Notes: generated by a model from the sequence alone, not told the origin. Numbered from the stretch's first letter, positions 10,110 through 17,897 are shown. The stretch: DNA of 64,000 bases from JANQSP01 sp965237565 (GCA_965237565.1 OZ250145.1:1178001-1242000), one strand, 5' to 3'. Numbers and translations: made by a program.

Positions 10110-10245
10110 TCTATCAGGATGATTCGGTTTTTTTTTGAATTTCCTTAAGTAAGAGCTCTCAACAAGCCTTTTGCTCAATTCTTCAAATCCAAGGGACTTG
10201 CAAATTTCTTCTTTTATAGTGTCTAAAGGCTTTGATTTAAAGGGG
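10110..10245 (-). pseudogene. Decayed coding remnant upstream of zorA
   Basis: On the minus strand an open stretch of about 45 codons reads FKSKPLDTIKEEICKSL, then GFEELSKRLVESSYLRKF and a lysine-rich tail ending at a stop near 10112. It follows a stop codon and has no usable start. Its helical, charged composition looks protein-like rather than random. It is probably the 3' end of a gene truncated when the neighbouring repeat cassette arrived. I do not recognise the family. Confidence 0.4.
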
Positions 10246-10284
10246 TGGTGTCACCTGATAGACCCATTCGAGAATGGATGATGG

Positions 10285-10516
10285 AGAAACACTTCAAAAA
10301 CGTAAATTTCAATCCCTATAGCTATTTGTATTTTTTGTTGCTTGTTATGGTGAACCTATAACAAAAAAAGACCTCTTGTATAAGCAACAAACCATCATTA
10401 GAAATTAAACCCATCTACATACACAACATATTTTTTCAATATTTTGCCCTTATTAAAAAAGACGAACCACTACCGAGGTAGTGGTTCGTACCCGCCAACC
10501 GAAGTCGAACGGGGGG
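10285..10516. repeat. Island repeat B, copy 1 (232 bp), upstream of protease B
   Basis: This stretch aligns without gaps to 17552-17783 (constant offset 7267). Its left edge, AGAAACACTTCAAAAACG, equals the last codons of the zeta-partner gene at 17396-17572, although no such gene precedes it here. It therefore looks like the tail of a lost or moved toxin module. It includes the hairpin at 10462-10489. A third, partial copy of its right end occurs at 24991-25050. The remaining bases of the 10077-10648 gap hold the zorA-side remnant and the protease promoter. Confidence 0.85.
10462..10489. other. Perfect 12-bp stem, 4-base loop hairpin inside repeat B
   Basis: ACGAACCACTAC pairs with GTAGTGGTTCGT around a CGAG loop. 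No T-run follows on either side, so it is not a simple intrinsic terminator. The equivalent at 17729-17756 keeps most of the stem with two mismatches. At 24991 only the right arm remains. It could be a structured RNA element, a recombination site or a protein-binding inverted repeat. Confidence 0.6.
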
Positions 10517-10588
10517 ACTAGTCATAGTTTTATTGAATTTTTAAAAAAAAATCAATTAATTTTTTAAATCAATGGTTTTTCGTATAAG

Positions 10589-10616
10589 AACTCTTTCAAA
10601 ATATTTAATCTATAAT
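10589..10616 (+). promoter_or_regulatory. Putative promoter of protease copy B
   Basis: A perfect TATAAT at 10611-10616 lies 32 bases before the start codon. The segment ACTCTTTCAAAATATTTAAT before it is conserved upstream of copy C (17836-17863). The -35 region is poor, so an activator or extended upstream element may be needed. Confidence 0.45.
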
Positions 10617-10648
10617 TAAGATGAGTTTCATAAATAAGGACCTTCAAC

Positions 10649-11707
10649 ATGAAACAACCAAGCACCCTCACTATAAAAATATTCATCTTGTTTGTTGCAT
10701 TCACTGCTTTTTTTGCAAAAGCAGGGGGATCCTCAGACAATAACTGCACGAATAAAGACAACCGAAAGCCTCCCCTCACCGACCACATCAGAGACCAAGC
10801 TGATATGAAGTGGTGCTATGCCTATGTTGTTGCAGACCTACTCAGCCATAAGTTAGGTACATTGGTTTCAGCAGTAGATGTTGCCAATACTTATAACAGT
10901 TCTAGTAAATGGCATGCTGATCGATTTAGAAGGGGTTTGGCTTTTTTACCGATTAAAACAAAAAGAGAAAGTGAGCGAGAAAGTGGACCCTTAGATATCA
11001 CTATAGATCTAGCTATAAAGAAGGGGGTTTGCCCTGAAGAAAATGTCAAATCATCTGGTTTTAGCTTTGAAAAAGATAGCAGTTTAAAAACAGAGTTGCG
11101 AAAATTTGAAGACTTAAAAGCACAATATGATAGGCAAGTTGCTACCAATGCTTCAGGGGGCTGTGTTGGGGATTGCCCTTCTATAGAAAACTTCGATGGT
11201 GGATTCAAAGAAATATTTAATGTAGATGATCAACAAATACTTGAAGTTTTTAAAAAAACAACAACACCCAATGAGATTATAAATCAAATCATTACTGAAA
11301 GTTGCAAAGATAAACGAATAGAAATAAAAAATAGAAACATTGTGTACGAAAGTAAGGATCAACAACTAGCATCAAGCTTAGATAAAATACTGGGCACACC
11401 AATAGCAGACAAGCATCTTCTTCGTAACATCAACACTCAATTGGATGCAGGCAACATCATTGGTGTTGCCTACTATCTTGATGATAAATTATTATCTGAT
11501 TTTGATGGCCAATCTCTGGCACATGCAAGTTCTATTGTGGCTAGAAAATTTGACGAAAAATCTAATACTTGTAAGTACTTATTAAGAAACTCCTTTGGAG
11601 AAGACTGCAATCTATATCAGAAAGAATATGAGTGCGAAAAAGGACAGATATGGATCCCTACACAATATATAATCAACTACTTGCTAAGTATTACTTATAT
11701 TGAATAA
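10649..11707 (+). CDS. Secreted papain-like (C1 family) cysteine protease, copy B
   Basis: This is the most diverged of the three paralogues, 352 residues. It has the same layout: a signal peptide (IFILFVAFTAFFAKA), the papain-type QADMKWCYAY with catalytic Gln and Cys, LAHASSIVARK with the catalytic His and LLRNSFGE with the catalytic Asn. Differences from copies A and C cluster in the middle (EREKS-type charged segment, 7 residues shorter around residue 235) and at the C-terminus, while the active-site blocks are kept. AGGA at about 10637-10640 is the ribosome site. It lies between the Zorya operon and the CBASS locus. Its upstream flank is shared with copy C and its downstream 45 bp with copy A. 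Confidence 0.85.
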   Translation: MKQPSTLTIKIFILFVAFTAFFAKAGGSSDNNCTNKDNRKPPLTDHIRDQADMKWCYAYVVADLLSHKLGTLVSAVDVANTYNSSSKWHADRFRRGLAFLPIKTKRESERESGPLDITIDLAIKKGVCPEENVKSSGFSFEKDSSLKTELRKFEDLKAQYDRQVATNASGGCVGDCPSIENFDGGFKEIFNVDDQQILEVFKKTTTPNEIINQIITESCKDKRIEIKNRNIVYESKDQQLASSLDKILGTPIADKHLLRNINTQLDAGNIIGVAYYLDDKLLSDFDGQSLAHASSIVARKFDEKSNTCKYLLRNSFGEDCNLYQKEYECEKGQIWIPTQYIINYLLSITYIE

Positions 11708-11749
11708 GACGTGTTTCGGATATTGTTCTTATTACAATGCGTTATCCTC
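11705..11749. repeat. 45-bp repeat downstream of protease copy B
   Basis: Identical to 2819-2863 behind protease copy A, beginning at the stop codon. The next 100 bases, up to the small GIY-YIG-like gene, show no recognisable feature. Confidence 0.85.
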
Positions 11750-11851
11750 CAACTTAGTCATTTTTTGAACTCGACAGGATATCCTTGATGTGCTAATCAT
11801 CACAAGCACTGATGACACAATTATAATTCTTTGTGAAAGAGGGTAAAAATA

Positions 11852-12091
11852 ATGGCTTGTCGAGTGGGAATAACTACTGATCTAGAGCGACGTAGAAGAG
11901 AGTGGCTAGAGGAGCACCCTAATTTAGAGAATTGGGAACTTTTAGGCACATATTCTTCAAAAACAGAAGCACAGAAAGCTGAAACAGAGTATGCAAAAGA
12001 ATATGTTTGCGAGGCTCATACCGGAGGTTCAGGACCAGAATATGCTACTTGGTACATGTATGCATTTGACTACCAAAATAAAAATCATTAA
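11852..12091 (+). CDS. Small GIY-YIG-like protein
   Basis: This 79-residue protein reads CRVGITTDLERRRREW, then W.LLGTYSSKTEAQKAETEY and a cysteine/histidine-containing tail. The arrangement (a short beta strand, TDLERR with arginine, a glutamate in the second helix) resembles a minimal GIY-YIG nuclease fold, although the GIY and YIG triads are degenerate. A strong AGAGGG site lies at about 11836. It converges on the E2-like gene with a 4-bp overlap of stop regions. It may be an accessory nuclease of the island, a phage-derived gene or inactive. Function is uncertain. Confidence 0.6.
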   Translation: MACRVGITTDLERRRREWLEEHPNLENWELLGTYSSKTEAQKAETEYAKEYVCEAHTGGSGPEYATWYMYAFDYQNKNH

Positions 12092-13044
12092 TTTTTACAA
12101 AAGAATTGTGTAGTGTGGTTACTCAAATTAGCCTCTTTGAAGTTGCTTTTATATACTTTATTAATCAAAAAGATCCGTTTCACCTGATATAAGAAGAGAG
12201 ATACTACATAATTTTCCAAAAATTTTAACTTGTTTAGATCATCTAAATTTTTAGTCATTTTGTATTGCTCTCTCTGTAAATTTATCATTTCCAGTAATAT
12301 TTTCATTTTTTTTTTTTGATTTTTAGAAAAAAAATTAGAACTATTAATTAAAATAGAAAACGAACGAGGGTCATTCATCCGTACTACACCTAACATAATC
12401 TCTTTTATTGGAATCTTATTCTGTAAAAACTGGAATTGTTCAATATGACAATATCTTATTAGTTTGTTAGTTCCACATGGACAAGGCCAATGTCCTTTTA
12501 TTTGTGGCTTCAATAGATATTCCAGTGCATCTAAAACGCATTTTTTTTCACAAGGAATTTTCAATTTCTCACTATAAAATTCTATTACACCCTTTTCATT
12601 ATGTGAGCGCGCTTTAAATGGCCACTCCTTATAATGAATATAGTATATTTGAGAAAAAAAGAATTGCTTAACTGGTCCTTCTAAAAAATCTTTTATTCTA
12701 AACGGCTTATCTGATGGAAAAAGAAAATACCTTTCTGCTGGATAAAATAAACAAGCACTATCATCAGGCCAAAAATGCAAACATTCATTTTTTTCTTTTA
12801 TCTTCCTTCCTATTTCATACACATGAGGAAGTTTTTCAGGATAATTATCTGGAAAAATTAATCCTATTGAAACATCTTCTATATATTCTTCATTTCCTTT
12901 CTCTCCTCCATATACAGGCCAAGCTCCAGAAACTATGAATTGATTATTTTTTATACCATATTGGAGTCCAGGGTAATCCTTAAGATCTTTTACTACTTGC
13001 TCATACATCTTTTTATCTTTCATCCACCAAGGAATATATATCAT
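12088..13044 (-). CDS. E2-like conjugating protein of a short type II CBASS, with C-terminal SEC-C-like zinc motif
   Basis: This 318-residue protein is the third gene of the CBASS operon. The first ~145 residues resemble prokaryotic E2 ubiquitin-conjugating folds: a Pro-rich strand region (IFPDNYPEKLPHVYEI), then His90 and the candidate catalytic Cys98 in CLHFWPDDSACLFYP. A SEC-C-like zinc motif follows (Cys188, Cys190, Cys199, His200). In short type II CBASS an E2-only protein attaches the CD-NTase C-terminus to a target and primes it; no E1 or JAB partner is encoded here, which fits that class. Its start overlaps the CD-NTase stop (ATGA at 13041-13044). The zinc tail is an addition to the minimal E2. 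Confidence 0.82.
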   Translation of the reverse strand: MIYIPWWMKDKKMYEQVVKDLKDYPGLQYGIKNNQFIVSGAWPVYGGEKGNEEYIEDVSIGLIFPDNYPEKLPHVYEIGRKIKEKNECLHFWPDDSACLFYPAERYFLFPSDKPFRIKDFLEGPVKQFFFSQIYYIHYKEWPFKARSHNEKGVIEFYSEKLKIPCEKKCVLDALEYLLKPQIKGHWPCPCGTNKLIRYCHIEQFQFLQNKIPIKEIMLGVVRMNDPRSFSILINSSNFFSKNQKKKMKILLEMINLQREQYKMTKNLDDLNKLKFLENYVVSLFLYQVKRIFLINKVYKSNFKEANLSNHTTQFFCKN

Positions 13045-14018
13045 GTTATCCCATAAGACTGAATAGGATTCTTATAACTACCTACTGCTGCAGAAAGAAC
13101 ATTTTTTATCTTATTGTCATCTTCTAATGGAAAATCCTCTCCAAATTGACCTCTCATAATTTCACAAGCTGTTTTTAAATTATCTGAATTTATTGCCTTT
13201 AATAAATCCTTTTCTAATGATTTAAATTTTTCCTTAAGTGCTTCCATTCCTTTTTCACTTATTTTTATAAAAACATCTCCTTGGGTATCTGGTTTATAAA
13301 CAGAAATTCTACCTTGTGTTTTTGCAGCATCTCCAACAACCTTCAACAAAGCTTGTACGTCATCGAAAAAACTGCAATCAAGTTGTTGGATATAGTAAAG
13401 TAATGTGGCCAAACCGATGGGTTTATTACTAGAGTCAGTTGGATATAATTTATCAACCCATCTCTTTAAATACCGAACCACCCTGTGTAATTGATCTGAA
13501 TCACTACTGTCATTCGTGTTTTTAAATTTTTCTCTAGCTTGCTCGATATGAGATTTGATTTTTTTTGGATCTGACAATATCCATGAACCGTTTTTATGTG
13601 CTAACTGAAAGCATTCGTTTATGTCATTGTTTTTATATTTAGCATAACAGACAAGATCCACATGATAATTCTCTTGCTTATAGTTAACACGAATGCATGG
13701 ACCTTTATCTTGTACATCACTTGTATGATTTTTTATGGCCTCATAAACCCATTTTCTAATGTCTTTTGGATTATAATCCTTAGATTTTATATTGAAAACT
13801 AAGCCTATATCAATATCACAATCCTGCTCATTAATGGGTTTTATACCTACTCCATATATATAACTGCCTTGATTTAAAATTTCTGGAATAGGATGCTTAT
13901 TTTCAGAAAGTGATTTTTTTATTTTTTTAAAAATAATATCCCTTTTTTCTCTTAATTCGCTAGATTCCATTTTGATGTTCCTGTGAAATTTTGCAAATTG
14001 ATTTTGTAGATTAGACAT
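13041..14018 (-). CDS. CBASS CD-NTase (cGAS/DncV-like nucleotidyltransferase)
   Basis: This enzyme makes a cyclic oligonucleotide alarm signal on phage infection. The 325-residue protein shows the polymerase-beta nucleotidyltransferase signature: GS at 51-52 (NQGSYIYG), the D-x-D pair Asp68/Asp70 in CDIDIGLVF and a third acidic strand with Asp121 (YHVDLVCYA). The helical C-terminal lobe ends in Gly-Ile-Thr. It lies 6 bp after capV and overlaps the E2-like gene by 4 bp. The clade and product cannot be fixed from sequence alone; 3',3'-cGAMP would be the usual ligand of CapV. A relic of a second CD-NTase lies at 30945-31110. Confidence 0.93.
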   Translation of the reverse strand: MSNLQNQFAKFHRNIKMESSELREKRDIIFKKIKKSLSENKHPIPEILNQGSYIYGVGIKPINEQDCDIDIGLVFNIKSKDYNPKDIRKWVYEAIKNHTSDVQDKGPCIRVNYKQENYHVDLVCYAKYKNNDINECFQLAHKNGSWILSDPKKIKSHIEQAREKFKNTNDSSDSDQLHRVVRYLKRWVDKLYPTDSSNKPIGLATLLYYIQQLDCSFFDDVQALLKVVGDAAKTQGRISVYKPDTQGDVFIKISEKGMEALKEKFKSLEKDLLKAINSDNLKTACEIMRGQFGEDFPLEDDNKIKNVLSAAVGSYKNPIQSYGIT

Positions 14019-14024
14019 GATCTA

Positions 14025-15200
14025 TTATTCTCCTTTCAAGTTTGGTAAATTAGTAAAAATTGATTTTATTATATTGTTATTATTTCTATTTATTTCTCCA
14101 TAAATATGCTTCCCATCCTCCGTCCCTAAATTTCGTAAAAGTTGACAAGTTTTTTTGTTAGATTGATCTAAGTTAAGAGATTCTGCTTGTTCTGCAGAAG
14201 GAGGAGATTGATGTAGTCGTTCAATATTTATATGTTTATCGAAACTATTTTTATATAACTTATTGAGACTATTCGCTAAAAAATCTGTGATATATTCACT
14301 ACCATGTAGCTGAGCATTCATAGATAATTCCATAGGACCTATGCCGCCTTTCCAATAAAATATGCCCTTATTAACTTCTTTTTCAGACAAGCCCATTTCC
14401 CCTGCTGGAGGAGAACAAGTACCAACCGATACAATCTCAATTTTTCGACCATTAGAATAGTGTAACGCCTCAATGAGACCAACCAATGTGGGATTATTCA
14501 TCCACAAGCCACCATCAACAAAATTTTCCTTATCGTCCTCCCTCCCATCCGGAGAAGGAGTGCAAGCAATAGGGAATAATATTGGAGCAGCGGAAGTAGC
14601 TAAACAGATATCTGCTAACTTTCTATTGTTATCAGCACAATTATTTGGGTTGTGAGGAGTTTTAAATATACGTGGTTTATGAGTGACCAAATTAATAGCT
14701 GGAATACAAATGGCAATTTTTCTTTCAGAGTACATTTCACCGACTGTTTCATCACCAAATATATTATCCAAAACTTGTTTTAATGTTTTACCAGAATTAG
14801 CAGGTTTTGCTTTATGCTTACACACCCATATAATCTTTTTTATCAAACATTTTCTAGGAAATGGAGTAGTAAATATTTTACTACCTTTTTCAGAATACAA
14901 TTCTATAATTTTTTGAATGGGAATCCCCATGGCCAATGCACAGGCCAAAATACCACCTGTGCTTGTCCCAACTATTAGATCAAATCCTTTACCAATATCT
15001 TTGTCTGTATTTTTATCCTCATTTTCATCCGTATCTGAATATTTGCCATTATTTGTATGGCAATCTTTTGAGAATAATTTTGCGAGAGTCCGAAGAACAG
15101 AGGCTGTATAAAGGCCTCGCATCCCTCCTCCATCTAAAGAAAGCACTCTATAGGGGGAAGTTTTATGGCTATTAGTCTGTGTTTCTATTTTATTTTGCAT
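14025..15200 (-). CDS. capV: CapV patatin-like phospholipase, CBASS effector
   Basis: This is the membrane-degrading effector activated by the CD-NTase product, 391 residues. The patatin motifs are complete: the oxyanion GGGMRG (24-29), the nucleophile elbow GTSTG with Ser80 and the catalytic Asp229 in VDGGLWMNNP. It is the first gene of the operon and is transcribed from a good sigma-70 promoter (15257-15285). Activated CapV hydrolyses phospholipids and kills the infected cell before phage release. An acidic insertion around residues 55-70 (DTDENEDKNTDKD) is not typical. Confidence 0.93.
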   Translation of the reverse strand: MQNKIETQTNSHKTSPYRVLSLDGGGMRGLYTASVLRTLAKLFSKDCHTNNGKYSDTDENEDKNTDKDIGKGFDLIVGTSTGGILACALAMGIPIQKIIELYSEKGSKIFTTPFPRKCLIKKIIWVCKHKAKPANSGKTLKQVLDNIFGDETVGEMYSERKIAICIPAINLVTHKPRIFKTPHNPNNCADNNRKLADICLATSAAPILFPIACTPSPDGREDDKENFVDGGLWMNNPTLVGLIEALHYSNGRKIEIVSVGTCSPPAGEMGLSEKEVNKGIFYWKGGIGPMELSMNAQLHGSEYITDFLANSLNKLYKNSFDKHINIERLHQSPPSAEQAESLNLDQSNKKTCQLLRNLGTEDGKHIYGEINRNNNNIIKSIFTNLPNLKGE

Positions 15201-15256
15201 ATTTATGTTAACCTGCTTTTATCATCACTTTTACTCACTTTTTCAGCATATAGTAT

Positions 15257-15285
15257 ATTATCACATATTTTTAAATTAAAGTCAA
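15257..15285 (-). promoter_or_regulatory. CBASS operon promoter (extended -10)
   Basis: On the minus strand TTGACT (15280-15285) and GATAAT (15257-15262) are separated by 17 bp, with a TG one base before the -10 hexamer. This gives a ~50-base leader before capV. The motif ACATATTTTTA occurs here and again about 50 bp away in the opposite promoter, a plausible binding site for the adjacent Xre regulator. Confidence 0.65.
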
Positions 15286-15329
15286 GTTCTTTATTTTAGC
15301 ATACTTTAATATACATATTTTTATAAAAT

Positions 15330-15358
15330 TTGACATTTCAACAGATATCTACTATATT
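15330..15358 (+). promoter_or_regulatory. Promoter of the CapH-like regulator, predicting a leaderless mRNA
   Basis: TTGACA (15330-15335) and TATATT (15353-15358) are separated by exactly 17 bp. The expected transcription start, about 7 bases after the -10, falls on the ATG at 15365. No Shine-Dalgarno is visible, consistent with leaderless translation as known for phage lambda cI from PRM. Confidence 0.65.
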
Positions 15359-15364
15359 TGGCTA

Positions 15365-15682
15365 ATGGCTACGGCTATGAAATTTGGACGAATGGTGCGA
15401 AATGCTAGGGAAAAGCAAAAGATTTCACAGGAAAAACTCGCTAGTAATCTTGGTTTAAGCCGAATTTCAATAAATAACTACGAACAAGGTAGACAAGCTC
15501 CGAACTTACATACAGCTGTTAAAATTGCGTACTATTTGAAAATTGAACTAGATGAGCTGGTGCAGGCAATTGATAAAGATTCATTAACTTATGCGCTTGA
15601 TCATTTACCTGATAAAGACCTATCTCATACATTAAAAGGCATTGCAGAAAAAATAGAAAAAGGAGGAAACAATGCAAAATAA
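15365..15682 (+). CDS. capH: Xre-family repressor, CapH-like CBASS regulator
   Basis: This 105-residue DNA-binding protein has an N-terminal helix-turn-helix (about residues 10-60: QKISQEKLASNLGLSRISI, then NNYEQGRQAP). It is encoded divergently from the CBASS operon, and its stop region overlaps the ImmA/IrrE-type peptidase by 11 bp. The known CapH/CapP pair represses CBASS until single-stranded DNA activates CapP to cleave CapH; the gene arrangement here matches. The start at 15365 is chosen because the promoter places the transcript start there. Confidence 0.82.
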   Translation: MATAMKFGRMVRNAREKQKISQEKLASNLGLSRISINNYEQGRQAPNLHTAVKIAYYLKIELDELVQAIDKDSLTYALDHLPDKDLSHTLKGIAEKIEKGGNNAK

Positions 15683-16244
15683 ACGAGCAGAAATGATAGA
15701 AAAAAAAGCTAATGAAGCGAGAGAACGATTAGATAATTCAGATGAATGCATCATTGATATGAATGAATTAATGGAAGCACATAATATTTATTATCGCGAG
15801 AAAGAATTATCAAATAGTATCTCTGGAGCCTCTATGCTTACAGAAGATGGAGAGAAAATTGTAGTCATAGATCCTGAGCAACCTGAGAATAGAAAGAGAT
15901 TCACCACAGCACATGAAATTGGTCATCTTCTATTAGAACATAGTATCGTTTTAAACACACAGGATAAAGCTACTACTACAACTCATGCAAACAGCAATCC
16001 ATCTCAAATATTATTTCTAGATGACAATACACAAGAAAATTCAGATTGGAGAGAAATTGAAGCTAATTATTTTGCTACCGCATTATTGATGCCAAAAGAA
16101 ATTGTAAATAGAGAGATAAAAAAATTACAAAAAAATACATCTAAACCTTATCTATCTGAATTTGATGTTGATAGATTAGCAATAGATTTTAAAGTCTCTC
16201 CTATAGCTATGAGTATGAGGTTATCTAAATTAGGATTTATGTAA
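15672..16244 (+). CDS. capP: ImmA/IrrE-type metallopeptidase, CapP-like CBASS regulator
   Basis: This 190-residue zinc peptidase has the HEIGH motif at residues 81-85 (TTAHEIGHLLLEH) and a downstream third-ligand glutamate in WREIEANYFATALLMP. That sequence is typical of ImmA/IrrE (COG2856) proteins. A GGAGG site sits at about 15661-15665. It should cleave the adjacent CapH-like repressor on DNA damage and so switch on the divergent CBASS operon. The C-terminal winged-helix-like segment (VDRLAIDFKVSPIAMSMRL) is typical of the family. Confidence 0.87.
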   Translation: MQNKRAEMIEKKANEARERLDNSDECIIDMNELMEAHNIYYREKELSNSISGASMLTEDGEKIVVIDPEQPENRKRFTTAHEIGHLLLEHSIVLNTQDKATTTTHANSNPSQILFLDDNTQENSDWREIEANYFATALLMPKEIVNREIKKLQKNTSKPYLSEFDVDRLAIDFKVSPIAMSMRLSKLGFM

Positions 16245-16391
16245 AAAAAGATAAGTATGAAGAGATCTGCGTTAAAAATAAGGGTTGAACTGACTTCACA
16301 TTAATCGTCCAGTCACCTATCGATATCAGTGGAATCTTTATCATCAGTATAATCACAGTTTCATACAAGAAATCCTTTTTTTGGAGTTTCT

Positions 16392-17399
16392 ATGGCAAAG
16401 TTTCCCACACCTGAAGAGTATTATGAATTATATGACAAATATATATCGTCTAAAAAATCAGATGAAAAAAAAGAATATGAAAAACTGTTAATGAAATTAT
16501 CTAATCAAACAGATTCTAGAACATTTTTTGAAGATCCTTCTTCAAAAAGACCCTATTCTAAAAGAGAAAATTTACACCAAAAAATTTTCAAGGATATACT
16601 TGGTAAATGTCAAAGCTCAAAAAAACCACGCATTCATCTTTTACTAGGATCCATTGGATCAGGTAAGACTTCAGCAAAAGATACAATTTTAAAAATTGAA
16701 AAAAGAAAAGAAAACTTTATTTTTATAAATTTTGACGATATCAAAAAAAAGATTCCAGAATATGATTTATTAAAAAAATTAAACCCTAAAAAAGCAGCTA
16801 CATTTGTTCAACCTGAGTCTGCAAAAATAGCAGGAAAACTTTTTAAAAAAGCTTACCAAAAAAAATATGATATCATATTTGAAAAAAATATCAGAAAGGA
16901 TACGAAAGGAAAAATACACTTGATAAAAGAAATAAAAGATTTATTAAAAAAAAATTATCAGATCCTCATCCATATTGTATTTCTTGATACTTATGCAGAA
17001 GCTTGGAAAAGAGTTCAAAAAAGGGCAGAAGAGATTAAGAGATTTGTTCCTGCAAAGATAGTGAAAGAAACATTTTCTAATCTTTTTCCTCATTTTAATA
17101 TTGTGCAGGAAAGTTTTTCTAAAAAATCATCAATTTTGATTTATCTATGGTATAATGGATCTAATGTAAAAGAAAACGAATTGATTTCTACTATTAGAAC
17201 TGGAAAATGGCCTGATGGACATGATATTACAGAAGAGATTGATCAAATAAAAATTTTGTCAAAGAAGGACCATTATATTCATTGGATCGAAAAAAACAGA
17301 TTTAAGCTCTTACCTAAAGAAGTCGTAAAAAATTTGAAGAAACTTGTTTTTTTTGAAAATTATGATAGCTTAAATAATACAGAGGGTGTCGAAAAATGA
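16392..17399 (+). CDS. Zeta-toxin-like P-loop kinase, copy 1
   Basis: This 335-residue protein resembles zeta toxins, which phosphorylate UDP-N-acetyl amino sugars. It has Walker A GSIGSGKT (86-93), the zeta-style acidic segment INFDDIKKKIPEY (about 111-123), a helix with SAKIAGKLFKKA, and the arginine-rich KRVQKRAEEIKRFVP. The ~80-residue N-terminal extension (FPTPEEYYELYDKY) is shared with copy 2 at 28014. GGAG 8 bases before ATG supports the start. The stop overlaps a 58-codon gene (ATGA), suggesting a toxin-antitoxin pair in the unusual toxin-first order. The substrate is unproven. Confidence 0.72.
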   Translation: MAKFPTPEEYYELYDKYISSKKSDEKKEYEKLLMKLSNQTDSRTFFEDPSSKRPYSKRENLHQKIFKDILGKCQSSKKPRIHLLLGSIGSGKTSAKDTILKIEKRKENFIFINFDDIKKKIPEYDLLKKLNPKKAATFVQPESAKIAGKLFKKAYQKKYDIIFEKNIRKDTKGKIHLIKEIKDLLKKNYQILIHIVFLDTYAEAWKRVQKRAEEIKRFVPAKIVKETFSNLFPHFNIVQESFSKKSSILIYLWYNGSNVKENELISTIRTGKWPDGHDITEEIDQIKILSKKDHYIHWIEKNRFKLLPKEVVKNLKKLVFFENYDSLNNTEGVEK

Positions 17400-17572
17400 G
17401 CGAAGAAAAACCTACAAAAAAAGAAATAAAAGAATCTAGATCTCCTAAAGCAACTGAGAGAATGATCTCAGCCATGAGCAAGTATATAGAAGATCCGCAG
17501 ATGAGAGAAGAATCTGCTTTTATTATCAGAGCTTTGGATTTAAAAAAAATAAGAAACACTTCAAAAACGTAA
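17396..17572 (+). CDS. Small partner protein of zeta-like toxin 1 (candidate antitoxin)
   Basis: This 58-residue, highly charged, helical protein contains PTKKEIKE, SPKATERMI and FIIRALDLKK. It overlaps the toxin stop by 4 bp. A 62-residue homologue follows toxin copy 2 (29064-29252), and the conserved core SPKATERM.....Y I.DPQM is shared. Co-duplication with the kinase gene is the main argument that it is a functional partner. The 3' end of the gene is the left edge of repeat B. It does not look like the classical epsilon antitoxin. Confidence 0.6.
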   Translation: MSEEKPTKKEIKESRSPKATERMISAMSKYIEDPQMREESAFIIRALDLKKIRNTSKT

Positions 17573-17783
17573 ATTTCAAGCCCTATAGCTATTTGTATTT
17601 TTTGTTGCTTGTTATGGTGAACCTATAACAAAAAAAGCCCTCTTGTATAAGCAACAAACCATCATTAGAAATTAAACCCATCTACATACACAACATATTT
17701 TTTCAATATTTTGCCCTTATTAAAAAAGACAAACCACTACAGAAGCAGTGGTTCGTACCCACCAACTGAAGTCAAATGGGGGA
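17552..17783. repeat. Island repeat B, copy 2, upstream of protease C
   Basis: Gap-free match to 10285-10516. Here the left edge is the genuine 3' end of the small partner gene, so this is the parental arrangement and the other copy is the derived one. The degraded hairpin lies at 17729-17756. Confidence 0.85.
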
Positions 17784-17835
17784 AAGAATTAGTTACTCCA
17801 TTTATTGTAAGAAAAGGGCTGATTTTTCACATAAA

Positions 17836-17863
17836 AACTCTTTCAAAATATTTAATTTATAAT
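17836..17863 (+). promoter_or_regulatory. Putative promoter of protease copy C
   Basis: TATAAT at 17858-17863 with the conserved ACTCTTTCAAAATATTTAAT block before it, the same arrangement as upstream of copy B. The -35 element is weak. Confidence 0.45.
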
Positions 17864-17897
17864 ACAATGGGCTCCTTAAAAAAAGGGGCTATTCAAC

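Noticed and set aside
10469..10516. Hairpin plus GGTTCG-like segment as a tRNA or tmRNA 3' end
   Set aside because: GGTTCG resembles a T-loop, but no acceptor, anticodon or D arms can be drawn around it, and the three copies differ where a tRNA would be conserved.
11852..12091. Small GIY-YIG-like protein as a full homing endonuclease
   Set aside because: It is too short and its signature residues are degenerate; no intron or insertion target is visible around it.
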